This document shows, piece after piece, positions 34,701 to 47,032 of a stretch of 64,000 bases of DNA. Location of the stretch: NCBI GenBank assembly GCA_007922305.1, contig ML677341.1, forward strand, positions 67,226,409 through 67,290,408. The letters run 5' to 3'. Positions within the stretch are counted from its first letter, which is position 1. Every line of letters begins with the position of its first letter. Under the pieces are notes generated by a model, which saw only the letters and a program-made list of their open reading frames with translations, did no database searches and was not told where the DNA came from. A program made the translations under genes and the position numbers. Source of the stretch: Dermatemys mawii (Eukaryota; Chordata; Testudines; Dermatemydidae).

Positions 34701-37700
34701 GCAGAAGAGAAGAATCTGGTCTTCAGTTTTTATTCAGGCAAAACTTCCAGAAAAGTACAAGGGCTGCAACTGAGACAAGTTCCTGCACAGGGTACACAAG
34801 AAGAGAGAGGATTTGTGGACTCTGTGCAGGAGCTGGCCTCTTCATATTTCCATTCTTTTCTCCTTAAGAAGGGGTTAAAATACTTCCCTTGGATCACTGT
34901 TTTATCTTGCCCTTGAAATACTTCTTCTTTATTTGAGACCAGACTGAAGTGGGAAAATAGAAACATGTGCTACCAAACTGGAGGCCAGATTCTGCTCTCA
35001 CTTAGAATCCAGTTTGGCAAAGGACTTAAGTGCATGCTTAAGTCCATTCCTATTCAGCATAATACTTAAATGTGCACTTAAAGTTAAGCATGTGTTCATG
35101 TGCATTGCTGAATCAAGACCTTACATTACAGTGATTCCACAATCATCCTATTGACTTCACTGGTGTTATGATGCTTTAGAATGATATAAGTGAGATCAGA
35201 ATATGCCCTCTGCCCTCATTAGATTAGGATTCATTATAATTTTAGAGATCAATAAAAAGTCTTATTTATTTCAGCAATCATATTTAATATGAAGTTCTAA
35301 TCGGTGAGAGTCTTCATAATTATCATGCATTCACAGCTGAGTGCTATTTCTTTTCTCTCCCGCACTACCCACCCCTCTCCTTAGCAAGTGAAATCAGTGG
35401 GTTCCAAATCAGTGGAATTATACCAACTTTGTCCAAAAAACTCCATTTACTATCATTTTTGTGATACTTTATTCTAAGAGATTTTGAATATTTCTCCTGA
35501 AAAGCCTATATTCCATACACAAGAAAAAAGTCTCATTTACTGCAAGATTGAACCAAAATGAAGGAAATGCAATACTTGCTTAATTTCATGCCTAATTAAC
35601 AGGTCCCTTTAAACTATTAATATATGTTCCTTGCATGAAAAGGTTAGTCAGTAGCTAGGGGAAAGGGGACAGCTTTTTCACATCAACACTCAATAAAAGG
35701 CGGCTGTATGGTAAGTTATAATGGATCAGTCCACATGGGATTTGCATTCCATTGTACTACATGTTCTTTGGGAGCTGTGATTAAGTATAAACAACTCTTC
35801 AGAATCAGCAGATAGTTTTTCAAGCTGAAGCAAAATAGAGTGATCGGACATTATGCAAAGCCCATGCAAATATGTTGCAAGCAAGCAATTAAACCGTAAA
35901 ATGCAAGCCACTTCATGACAACAATGAAGTGCCTAATAATGACTCTCTACAATAAACTGAATTTACTGTCAGACTGATTCCAGCTCTTGAGATGCAATAT
36001 ACTTCTATGAGGATTCAGTCAAAATTTATTCAAATGTTAATGTTCCTAAATTTAATATTTTAAGAATGGTTAACTTTTAATTGTGCAGTCCTATTTATAA
36101 TGCATCAGTGAATCCTTTGTGTATATTGTGGGGTATTCCGTTGTAGAAACTGTGATCGCTAGACATACATTAATTAATTGACAGAAAGATGTTAACATTA
36201 TTCAGGCTGCTGTCCATTGTTATGGAAATCTGTTTCATCGTTACCACATTAACATAATCTACATTGTATTAAGCTCCAAATGTTCTTCTCTTAGTAGACT
36301 GTACTTCTAGGGCCTCATTCTCCTCCCTCTTATGGTGCTGCTTATCAAGAGTCAATGAAGTTACCCCGGGATAAAGCAAGAAGAGAAGTGAGAGAGAGAG
36401 AACTGTCAGAGTTTCCAAGCAGCTGCACCTGTATTTTCCCTTTGTGGTCCAAGGGCACCAAATTTAGGCTTCTGGCTCCCAACTGTCGCCACTCTTGGAT
36501 GGAGACCCACATCTCTTTTCCTCCTGACCAGGGGTTTTGAGGCTGCACAGCTTCCTGCCTTACTCTGTGATATCCCCAGCAAGCCAGATGGCCTAAAAGG
36601 CCAGTGTCTTTGCTTTGCTTTGTGAGGGCTACAATTAGTATATTGCAGCAGATGCGAGGTACCACATGGCTTCTTCTAAGCAAGCACATTTATTCTTATG
36701 GTAAAAGTATTTCACAGAAAACACTGAAACAATAAAAGAATCTACACACATGCTAAAAGGGTTATCAGAGGTCACCACACCAAAGGTAAGGATCTGACTC
36801 TCTGCTGCCTTGCACTTGGGGAGCCATCTGCACCTGTGCAAAGGGAATCAAAATGGGCATGAAATGCTCCCAGTGTGAGTGGAGAATTCTGATTTGGTGG
36901 TGTTTCATACACATTGTGCACAGGTGTAAATGGCAGTGAATATAAAACACTCCCAAACTAGAATTCTCCAGTCACATCAGCAGTGACATTTTACATTACA
37001 GCTAGATAAAAATATGCCACTTCTTTTCATGGAAAATTAAGAAATTTGTTTCCCATTTCCTCTGAAATTTCCTGCAGAAGTGTTTTGGTTTCTTAATTAA
37101 AAAAATTTAAGTCTAAGCCTGATAAATATTTGGTTTTCAAAAAACATTTTTGTTATAATTTTCCATCTTCTGTTTAAGGTATTTGGTTAAAAAAAAAACT
37201 TCCAAAAGTTTTTACCAAAAATTTCAGTTCTTCATGAAGTACAAACAAAAAATGATCAAAAATTAAAATTCTATGACAGTTTTCATTTTTGCTGAAAAGT
37301 CGTTTACCTTTGCATCTCAATGAAAAAATGTTCACCAGCTTTATTTTATCTCCACTTTGCCCTCTCCTCCAATCTCCTCTCTTATTCTCCAGCTTGTTGC
37401 CTAGTGTCCCACCCTTGTCTCTCCAGGGTGGATGTAAATAAACTGACAAGATTCAAAGTAGTGGGAGAATTAGATCCAGTGATTTTGTAATTGCCAGAAT
37501 AGAAAGTAAGCAAGAGGCGGGGAGACATATAAGAAGAGAACAATCATAAGGCTTAGAATGAGATCAGCAGAGGATGCAGCTGTGGAAATGAAATGAGCAA
37601 GCTGCAAAATCAGGGAGATCAGGGACTGGCAGCATAGCTCATAGGTTGTGGTAGTTGGGGTATATTACAATACAGGGCTGGAAGTGTTTGTGTTCCTCTC

Positions 37701-38511
37701 TGGAAGACAAATAGACACATCAGAGGATCCCAAGACTTACCCAGAGAAGAGACTGGGAGCAGGGTTGGAACACGCATGAAGCTTCATCCATTACCTAGTC
37801 TTCTTTTCTTAGTTTAGCCCTGTTACTTTTTCAACATCCCTGCGCTCAGCGCCCAGTCACAGTGCCAGAAAGGGAAACACAAAGATTCTCTATTAAAGAA
37901 AAAAGATGAAAAGCAGCTCCCAGGGCCAATTCCATAGCTCTTATTTCTCCAAAAATGTTGATCTTTGTGCCTTAAAAATGAACCTACAGACTTGGCATTT
38001 TGCCTCTTGTGGTATCATAAATCTCTGAAAATTTAGTATCAAGGTAAAGATGCAAATAAGGGAGTTTTTCTGACATAAGAATCAGGATAGGCCTGTTACT
38101 TGCCCAATTTTTATTCCTAAAGCCTTGTCTTTAAAAAAAAAAAATCTGTATTTTGGCCCCAATGAATTACTTGAGTCACTTTAAAAAGGAACATTCAATG
38201 AGTGTGCAAGGGTTTGAGTTGCTAAAGCCACCATTGGCTTATACTCAAGACATTGGCTTGGAATAGGCTTTCACTTGTATAAAAAGTATAGTGTAAAAAC
38301 ACAATCCTTTATTTACATAGCAAGGAGGTGCAAAGAATCTTCAGTTAAACTGTACGCTCCTCATGGCAGGACCCGTCTGCTAATCCATTTGGGCCAGGCC
38401 CAATCCTGCTTTTCCTCTCTATATAGCATCTCACTGACCCCCTCCCCAATACTGCTTACATGGTTCTATTTTCTGAGTCCATGGTTGAAAAGTTTGTTTT
38501 TACCACCTTAA

Positions 38512-39830
38512 GAACATAACATAAGAACATAAGAAAGGCTATACTGGGTCAGAACAAAGGTCCATATAGCCCAGCATCCTGTCTACTGACAGTGACCAAT
38601 GCCAGGTGCCCCAGAGTGAGTGAACCTAACAGGTAAAAATCAAGTGATCTCTCGCCTGCCATCCATCACCCCCCTTTGGCAAACAGAGGCTAGGGACACC
38701 ATTCCTTACCCAGCCTGGCTAATAGCCATTAATGGACTTAACCTCCAGGAATTTATCCAGTTCTCTTTTAAACCCTGTTATAGTCCTAGCCTTCACAGTC
38801 TCCTCAGGCAAGGAGTTCCACAGGTTGACTGTGTGCTGTGTGAAGAAGAACTTCCTTTTATTTGTTTTAAACCTGCTGCCCACTAATTTCAATGGGTGGC
38901 CCCTAGTTCTTCTATTATGGGAACAAGTAAATAACTTTTCCTTATTCACTTTCTCCACGCCACTCATAATTTTATATACCTCTATCATATCCCCACCTTA
39001 GTCTCCTCTTTTCCAAGCTACAAAGTCCTAGCCTCTTTAATTTCTCCTCATATTCCAATCCTCTAATCATTTTAGTTGCCCTTCTCTGAACCTTTTCTAA
39101 TGCCAGTATGTCCTTTTTGAGATGAGGAGACCACATTTGTATGCAGTATTCAAGATGTGGGCGCACCATGGATTTGTATAAGGGCAATAAGATACTCTCC
39201 GTCTTATTTTCTATCCCTTTGTTAATGATTCCTAACATCCTGTTTGCTTTTTTGACTGCCGCTGCACACTGCATGGACATCTTCAGAGAACTATCCACGA
39301 TGACTCCAAGATCTTTTTCCTGATTAGTTGTAGCCAAATTAGCCCCCATCATATTATACGTATCGTTGGGGTTATTTTTTCCAAAGCGCATTACTTTACA
39401 TTTATCCACATTAAATTTCATTTGCCATTTTGTTGCCCAATCACTTAGTTTTGTGAGATCTTTTTGAAGTTCTTCACAGTCTGCTTGGATCTTAACTATT
39501 TTGAGCAGTTTAGTATCATCTGCAAATTCTGCCACCTCACTGTTTACCCCTTCCTCCAAATCATTGATGAATAGCTTTGGTCCTAGGACTGACCCTTGGG
39601 GAACACCACTAGTTACCCCTCTCCATTCTGAAAATGTACCATTTTTTCCTACCCTTTTTTCCCTGTCTTTCAACCAGTTCTCAATCCATGAAAGGATCTT
39701 CCCTCTTTATCTCATGGCAACTTAATTTACGTAAGAGCCTTTGGTGAGGGACCTTGTCAAAGGCTTTCTAGAAACCTAAGTATACTACGTCCTTCAGGCA
39801 AGCTCCTCTGACACGGTACCTCAGAACCCT
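38512..39830 (-). mobile_element. CR1 LINE, 5'-truncated, reverse transcriptase region and 3' UTR
   Basis: On the minus strand from 39830 down: FDKVP-like sequence, then SGVPQGSVLGPKLFINDLEE, then EFADDTKL (the catalytic ADD is intact), NVDKCKVMRFGKNN, LGVIVDSSLKM, PHLEYCIQMWSPHLKKDI and LEKVQRRATKMI. A frameshift near 38985 leads into the end of ORF2 (HTVNLWNSLPEETVKA). The 3' UTR (GGTCCATATAGCCCAGCATC in reverse) ends near 38512. This is the best preserved CR1 in the window, but it is broken. Confidence 0.92.
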
Positions 39831-40189
39831 GTTTCTTCTAGGCATTAAAGACTAGACTGTGACTAGAGATGACTAGGCCACACTGATCTCAGAGGTGGGA
39901 GATCCCACATTCTAATCCTTATTCTTTCTGAAGTGGGGCAGTGACTTGAACACAAGTCTTGCTCCTCCTACAGAAGTGCCCTAACCACTTGTTTAGCCAG
40001 AGGTGGAGCACTCAAGTTCTTCTGCAGAAGCGGTTCCATTTTAGTCTTTGAGCCAGTGAGAGCATGCAAATGCCTATGGACTAGCTGTTACACACTCATC
40101 TGGAAGATCCGGGTTCCAGTCTCTGCTTTACGTCAGGTCTCAGGATATGAGGTGCCACACTCAGAATCAAAGGCCACTTTTAACCATTT

Positions 40190-40305
40190 GGCCCCAAGTA
40201 ACTTGTCCAAAGTCACATCTGTCAGTGATAAAGTCACAAACAGAATCCAGGTACTTTGACTTCCATTCCCTTTCTTTTTACCTTTAGACCACACTGCTTT
40301 TACAT
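40190..40305 (-). repeat. MIR-like relic
   Basis: AAGTAACTTGTCCAAAGTCA followed by AGAATCCAGGTACTTTGAC and CTTTAGACCACACTGC follows the MIR/CORE-SINE pattern in reverse. Diverged. Confidence 0.45.
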
Positions 40306-41114
40306 AGGCACACACAGCCTGGGTGTCTGTACCTCGACTTTTATATATGATACTGAAACTTTTTCAAAGTGGTGCTCCCAGGGGCTTGCGCGCAGTTGGC
40401 TGCCATGCTGTACAGTAGCTGCCTTATATTACAGAGACCTATTAGCAGTTCAGCGTTTACATTGATGTTTTAAAGAATACGGGGCCAACTTAGCTACAAT
40501 TAAATAATACCCTTTCAAGCTAGATATTTTAAGATGGCTGCATATGTGAAACTACCGTTTCAAATGAAACTGTTTCCATATGTCTGAAATTAGGTGCTAT
40601 GATTAGTGGGAGTCAGCAGTGCATAATTCAAAACAACAGACAAAACTCTGGTATTGCTTTAGGTGAGATACACATTGCTATTGGCAGTTAGAAGTAATTG
40701 CTGGAATGTAGCATGCTGTAATAAATTAAACGTGATATATGCTAAGCATGCATACTTGCCATCTGGTTGCCAGAGAGTTGCTGTTATTACTTTGCACATA
40801 AATACAAGTGGTGTTTAAATGCCGGGAACTGAAGTGTGCCCTATGCATAAACTCCCAAATGATTTAGGGCTTCAGTCCCCTCTGCTCAACGTTTGTTTTA
40901 AAATATGAAATAATAAGACAATTTGGAATTGGACACCTCCTTTCTTTGCAATTATCACAAACTACAATAAAATGAAGCCAACATATTGGACACTGCAACA
41001 ATAAGGCCATTCTGTGAATGGATTGTTCTGTAGCATGCTACCTAGAATACAATGAATAATATTGAATTCCTTCCCTTACCTAAGGTATTTTCTGATTTCT
41101 ACATGTAGGGGTCT

Positions 41115-41310
41115 CAGTCCTTAGAGGCCTGCAAATTTGCGGATATCTACTTTATATCTGCAGATGTTTTTGGCCATATTTGTGGATGGATTCAGATCCA
41201 CATTTGAAATTCAGAGCCCAGCAAACCTGCAGATATCCGTGGATCATGTTTGCAGACCGCGGAGCGGATGCGGATACAAATTTTGTATCCACGCAGGGGG
41301 CTATAAATCC
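41115..41310. repeat. Dispersed repeat with repeated GCGGATATC-like units
   Basis: TTGCGGATATC, CTGCAGATATCCGTGGATC and GGAGCGGATGCGGATAC recur around the palindrome ATACAAATTTTGTAT (41275-41289). I recall this as a dispersed repeat of turtles and crocodilians. Ends unresolved. Confidence 0.45.
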
Positions 41311-41780
41311 CTTAGCTGCTGCACATGCAGAAATTCCACTGACTTGCATGCAGACTGACTCGACCTGTTTTGGCACACCTCTGTGTGGACACGCTTTACT
41401 GGGATGACTTCAGTGTGAACTGTATACACACATAATAGCTACAGAATAAACCCCGGACGAGCCAAATCCTGCCCTGGTATACACTCTTTGCAAACCCAAG
41501 TCTGGGCTGAATTTCTTCTCTCTGAGCATCACTTGTAGAAGGGTTAACAAGGAATTGTGTGAATGAGAACACACAAATCACACTCTTCTGTGTGAAAACT
41601 AGAGAGGGAGCAATTACCAATCCTGGTGTGGCTATCGTCATAGGGCTCAATATTACGAGGTAATGTGGCATTACATAACCTTATGGAGATGGCACACAGC
41701 TGGTAGAGATGCTGAGAGCCTCAGAAACTCCTCAGCCTGGCACCTTCTGCTACCGCTAATGCAGATTCCCTTGTTTAGTA

Positions 41781-41830
41781 GGGTGATCAGACAGCAAATG
41801 TGAAAAATCGGGACAGGTGGTGGGACCCCT
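41781..41830 (-). mobile_element. Fragment of the TA-flanked MITE family of 28848-28967
   Basis: It starts after TA with GGGTGATCAGACAGCAAATG and continues GTGAAAAATCGGGACAGG, the right half of the family in reverse; the other half is missing. Confidence 0.55.
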
Positions 41831-42451
41831 TCTTTTAACCCTTAATTGGATTCATAAAGTAATAAAGTAACTGCTAAGGACACCAGCCTCTTCAGTGAGC
41901 CTAGAGGCTTTCATTCCTCCAATGAAAAGAATGTACTTAAATTTCTCTCCAGACCAGAACAGCTGCTGCCCTCCCATGACTTTTTACCTTGGAGGGTGCA
42001 CTGTAGTGAATAGACTTATGTATTCCTTTGGACAGGTACTCCTTACTCTTTTCTTAACCAAACCGGGGCCCAATCCTAGAGAAAGCTGACTCTGAATAAG
42101 TTCAGTGATGGCTGATATTGTTTGACTCTTCACATGTATTGTTAATTTTTAACTGTGACAATCCTTATGATGCTTTAGCAAGGCAATTGCTTTCAGTCTG
42201 TGGATTGGATCCTCAGTTGGGGTAAACAGGTATAATAGAACACTGCTGTGTGCCAGCTGAAGTTCTGGCCCTTCAAATTCAAATACTATCAAAGCCCTAC
42301 TATGGAGCTAATATATTCTTCTGTGAAGAAAAACAAACAAAAAGTGAAAAATGGCACAAAGAATCCTCCCATTGGATGCAAAATTTGAGGGAAATTAAAT
42401 CACAACTTAATTTATTCATTTCTGATCCTTTCATTTAAAGGTAATATTTTT

Positions 42452-42545
42452 TTACACTGGGATATGTGATTTTCATTGAATTCAGTGAGAATCACATATG
42501 GCTATCTCAGGGAAAAATTCTCACTGAATTCAGTGTGAATTCCAT
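42452..42545. repeat. Nested small hairpins
   Basis: TGAATTCAGTGAGAAT is repeated as its exact complement ATTCTCACTGAATTCA about 50 bases on. ATATGTGATT pairs with AATCACATAT inside the left part. Probably a small MITE. Confidence 0.5.
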
Positions 42546-42764
42546 GAACATATCCAAAAATGGAAATTTGGCCCTAAATGTCTATGAACTGAATCATGAA
42601 ACTGCTGGGATGAGGGTGGGAAACTGTGAGGATTCTGTATATCAACAGATGATTTACAGTACCACAATGTTCTGTCAGCATAGGTAAGTTGGCTAGAAGT
42701 ATGGGAGGGAGGGGGAAATCATACCGCCAGCTGACGCAGCTATGATGGGAAAACCCCCAGTGTA

Positions 42765-42933
42765 GATGCAACTATGCCTACATGAATGTTTCTGTTGGCG
42801 TAAGTAGGTCATCAGGGAAGTGATGTTACTATGCCGGCAGAAAAAACTCCTTCTATCGTATACACTGTGTCTACACTAGAGGGCTCTGCTGACATAGCTT
42901 TATCAACAAAGCCTTTCCAGTGTAGACAAGTCC
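42765..42933. repeat. MITE-like element ending in GTGTAGACAAGTCC
   Basis: The right end CCAGTGTAGACAAGTCC is followed by TTA, as in the gggcttgtctacac class. The internal GTGTCTACACTAGAGG is the inverse of this end. The left terminus is uncertain. Confidence 0.4.
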
Positions 42934-44122
42934 TTATTTACTTGGAGATGTATATTTATGCCCAGCATGATGACATGGGGAGACTTACTTCAAAGAAAAT
43001 AATCCACACAGTCTAACAGAATAAAACTGATTTTTCTTTTTGTTAATAACTCAACCCATTCTCTATTTTATTCCAAAGGAAAATCAAAAGTTTGATTTAA
43101 CAAACAAACCATCTGAAAAGCACTGTAAACTGAGCATGTAACTTTTGAAAGACCACTAGAGGGAGCAGATTTTACTAACAGTCCACCAAGGATATCTCAC
43201 CATTAATGAAAGTGTAAACCCAGACATAGCAACACAACAAATCTTAGTTTCTGTATTAGGGTTTCATTAGAGGGAATCTCTCAGAAAACTAGTTAAATTA
43301 TCAGTGTAAACAAAAAAAGCGAAACAGTGCCTTGTGCATATGTTCTTTATTTTCTGTTACTTGTAATGTATAAAATAACCTCCTTTCAATATTGCCATTT
43401 TTCTTTTAGCGGATGTGATTTTTCCCTTCTACTTTTCTTTTGTTTACCTCTTTTTTCATATTAGTGTCCATGCACATGACATATATGAGGAAGTGGGGTT
43501 TCTTAATTAACTAGTATATCCTTCTTCCATAGAATTACAGGAAAATTATAGACTCAACATAAGCAGTGGCTCTTTTTGGTTTATTTCACTTTGATTTGTT
43601 GATGCCAGTGGTAGTTATTTAACAGGAACATGGACATCAGCAGTTGAAAAATAACCCCACTTCTGTCAAATTTTGACCTATTGTTATAAGTAACATTTAA
43701 AATTACCAGAACTGAAAGAGAATGTAGAAAAACATTTTTGTGTTTTCTTCTTCCATCCCATTTGTTTACTTTCTGAAATTAACAATATCTTTGTGTGTTT
43801 GCCAGTTTCAACATTTTTCCAGTATAGTCAATTCACTTGTTGCTTGTGTGAGTCTTTCACAAAGCAACAGAAGAGAGAAATATTTTTAAAAGTAGAAAAA
43901 TATGATTGTAAAACCAGAGATTGGCAGAGGGGATCAGGGACAGGTGTAGTACTTGCAACTACTTTTAACTCATTTCTTTAAATTAACTAGATTTCAAGTT
44001 GACAGTGGCACTTTAAGATGAGAAATTTAAATTCTGGAGCAAAGGTTATAAGGATTATAAGGAAACTGAAATCAGGGCCAACATTACTTGACAGTATCCC
44101 TTTAACATGCCAGTGAACTTAC

Positions 44123-44652
44123 CTCTCCCCCAGTGCAAGGAAAGGGACTTGAATATCTTGAAGTGCAAATTGCTCCTTTCTTCGTCACATCGTCCTCTAG
44201 GCCAAAAGTTGCCGAACAGTTAGTGGAAAAATACTTGTAAGGCTTCCATGTTTTCCCAAAATCCTGGGATCGCTCCAGAACCATGGCTGCTGGCCTTGGT
44301 GACTTAAACACCATGATCATGTGAGTAAAGTAAAACTCAGCTTCCAAATCCAGCTGGATCTTCTCCTTGTGCACGTCCTCAGCTGACTGCCACCATGTGC
44401 GAGGCAATCGGAAGGGAGAGTCGGCCATTGCAGAGGGCGGGTGAGCCAGACGGGTGTGAGCAGCATTGCATTTGTCACACTTGGGCCGCTTGCATGTCAA
44501 GTCTGCATTCTCACTGTGTGAACAGTAAAGCTCAGTGGAGTTGCGTCCACATGTGGTTTCCGTCCACAATCTTCGTCCATGGGCCAGGTTTCCCATTCGA
44601 GGGTTGCATGCTTTTTCGCAATGGGACCCAACTCCGACAACACTGCTCAATC
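44123..44652 (-). CDS. NTN4: Netrin-4 exon 2 (laminin N-terminal domain, first part)
   Basis: This exon encodes residues 19-195 of netrin-4, most of the laminin N-terminal (domain VI) fold through which netrin-4 binds laminin short arms and disturbs laminin networks in basement membranes. The acceptor is CTAG before 44652 and the donor is GTAAGT at 44122; the length is 530 bases, moving from phase 1 to phase 0. Recognisable segments are CEKACNPRMGNLAHGR (from Cys30), TWWQSAEDVHKEKIQLDLEA (residues 104-123), RSQDFGKTWKPYKYF (146-160) and YSSPFPCTGGE (185-195). N-glycosylation sequons occur at Asn56 (NST) and Asn163 (NCS). Cysteines at 30, 34, 53, 62, 72, 77, 80, 164, 181 and 191 follow the family pattern. 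No frameshift or stop is present. The acceptor has a weak pyrimidine tract, and an in-frame ATG lies in the intron at 44704. Confidence 0.97.
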
Positions 44653-45068
44653 CTAGGTGGAGGACAGTACATGTTAATACAAAGCAAGTTATCTTTAACG
44701 GCATTCCTCTCAGATGACTGCATTCAGGTTACCGTGTGAAACAGCTCCCTGTGTAACCCTCACACAAGTGGAACTAAATCCTGCACTGGCCAACACAGAG
44801 AACAAGGAGAGAAGCCCAGAATCAAGACCTGAAGGGAGCTGCTGCAGACTAGGGCAACCCTCAGGATTGTACTTGTTTCAGTGGCTCCTACAAGCCAGAG
44901 AACACCTGGAGCTCAGGCCTGCCTCAGCCTTACTTCCTCCTGGTCCCAATATGCCCCCAGCTATTCCACTGAGGGAGTGCTTATAACAGCCCCTCTGCCT
45001 CAGCCTAGCTCCCTCTCCCTCTGCAGTGGATGCTACATTAATCCCAGGGGCAGTAGATGCCTCCTAAG

Positions 45069-45185
45069 GCTTAGTGTGGTAGATAAGGAATGCTAAAGGG
45101 TTCCCTGGAAACTACATGCAGGAAAGAAGTCCTATTGGGTAGTTTCTAGGGAACCTTGAGGGTTTTTTTAGCTACCACAATAAGC
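45069..45185. repeat. 117-bp palindromic MITE
   Basis: GCTTAGTGTGGTAG and CTACCACAATAAGC form the termini. GGTTCCCTGGAAACTAC and GTAGTTTCTAGGGAACC form inner arms. The target duplication is unclear. Confidence 0.6.
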
Positions 45186-46416
45186 ATTATGGAGCACTCC
45201 CTGGTATGGCAGCCACCTCAGCGGGGAAAGAGAATATTCCCTTTTCTTGCTGCCCTGTGTTAGGGGAAACCAAACTGCTTCCTCAGCTATCCCAGAAAAC
45301 CCCGAGGATTTGAAGTGGGGCAGTGACCCTTTCTGAATGCCCACAAATATATATTGGTGTCTCAGGGTATGGCCATACAACCCCTCTCCTCAAGACCCCA
45401 GAAAGAGATCCATCCTGTCACCGGACAGGGAGGATGCTATGAAGAAAGCAGTAAGTAGTGTGGAGGTTGGGTGGTGCTAGGGCTTACTGGGCAGATGAGA
45501 TAGCTGAGTTTTGGGTAGGAGACAGGGAGGTGAGTTGTGGAGGGATATTCAAGCAAGGTGCTTCAGTATTGCTACTGAGCCTGGAAGTTGTTTGCCCAGT
45601 AGGAATACTGAGGCATCCCTTCCCCAGGTACTGCAGAGGTCAGGATTTAGCCGGTACACTGGTTCATATTTTGGAAATTTTTCACTAATGGTGTGTAAAG
45701 AAAAAATTCCTCTGTTGAAAGGTGCTGGCAAGTTGCCCTGCAATTTAGTCTATGTGGTTTTTGTTCAGGTTTGTCTAGAAGTCTTGTTGATTTAAAACTC
45801 ATGCAATTACAGTGTCTATACAGAAAATAAAATCACCACAGGGGTTCAGTATGAAACCTTTAGCAAAGTTACAGTCATGGTTTATAATTTTTATTATAAA
45901 CTTTCCACCTATTAATGAAGCTGGCAGTCAGTCAGGAACCAGATTGTATTTTATGACCCATAGACATTTAACTTAAAAAAATAAACAAAACAGCTCTGAT
46001 GACTTGAAAATGGGCATGCCAAAATATTTGAGGTGCATAATGTATTCTTTTCACTGGGCCAAACATACACAATAAGCTTTATGCACTAATGATTATGGTT
46101 TCTTCTTGGTCTTTTTGCTAAGTTCAAGTGTCATTTTGGTTTAATATCCACTACATCCTTTATCTGGGGGCTATTATTGTTATTCAGCTTTGGTATACAG
46201 TAGTTGCACTGGAGTTCTATCCTGCATTAGCAGAGGGGTAGACTTTATGATCTGATAGATTTCCAATGATCTATGCAGGTTTTTTATACAGATTATTCAG
46301 AAAAGCTGTGGAACATTGTTTATAAAGCACTTACAAATGGGCAGATTGCATTGGCTAAAAATATCTTGGAAAGATTTTAGTGATCAAAATACTCTGAAAT
46401 AATATATCCCCTACAG

Positions 46417-47032
46417 CAGGGGTGGGCAAACTATGTGGTCTAATTCTGTCTGGCCTCCTGAGGTGCTGGCTGGGGAGGCTAGCTCCTTCCCCCTCCCCCG
46501 CTGTCCCCAAACCCAACACACTGCCTCTGAGCAGCGTGGTAATGGGGCCGGGGGCTGGATAAGGGCCAGAGGGTCTTGGTGGGTAGTCAGGGGATGGGAA
46601 ATGGGGGGTGGATAGGGCGTGGGAGTCCCAGGGAGCCTGTCAGGGGGCAGAGGTGTGACTAGGGGTTGGGGCAGTCAGGGGACAGGGAGCATGGGGGTTG
46701 GATAAGGGGTAGGGTCCTGGGTCGTAATTAGGGGCAGGGGGATCTCTGGAGGGGGCGGTGAGGAGACAAGGAGCAGGGGGGCTTAGATAGGGGGTGGGAT
46801 CTTGGTGGGGATGGTTGGGGCGGAGGTCTCTGGAGGGAGTAGTCAGGGGACAAGAACTGGGTGGTGGATGGGTCAGGGGCTCTGAGGGGGGCAGTCAGGG
46901 GGCAGGAAGTGGGAGGGGGTTGGATAGGGGCAGGGGCAGGCTGTTTGGGGAGGCACAGCCTTCCCTACCCTGCCCTCCATACAATTTTGAACCCTGATGT
47001 GGCCCTCGGGCCAAAAAGTTTACCCACCCCTG
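46417..47032 (+). mobile_element. hAT-type non-autonomous element (CAGGGGTGGGCAAAC family), copy 3
   Basis: A complete 616-bp element with ends CAGGGGTGGGCAAACT and AAGTTTACCCACCCCTG and an exact 8-bp target duplication CCCTACAG (46409-46416, 47033-47040). The interior is G-rich tandem-like sequence, then the family's right end (CTGATGTGGCCCTCGGGCC). No transposase is encoded. Confidence 0.93.

Larger units (their letters stand above)
14365..44122 (-). other. NTN4: NTN4 intron 2
   Basis: The intron is 29758 bp, with GTAAGT and TTCAG boundaries. It carries paired MITEs near 14.8-15.1 kb, MIR relics, hAT and Harbinger-like MITEs, foldback SINE-like elements and two CR1 LINEs. I recognise nothing specific in 15940-17420, 21150-22460, 23470-24590, 24870-26940, 28970-30280, 31730-38510, 40310-41110 and 42940-44120. 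Those stretches are AT-rich, with scattered short reading frames of random character. No additional exon of another gene is supported on either strand. Confidence 0.85.

Noticed and set aside
38719..39673. Reverse transcriptase reading frame as a host gene
   Set aside because: It is a 5'-truncated, frameshifted CR1 with its own 3' UTR, inside NTN4 intron 2; not a domesticated gene on this evidence.
44395..44739. Reading frames antisense to NTN4 exon 2
   Set aside because: They are shadows of the conserved exon; their sequences have no recognisable family features.
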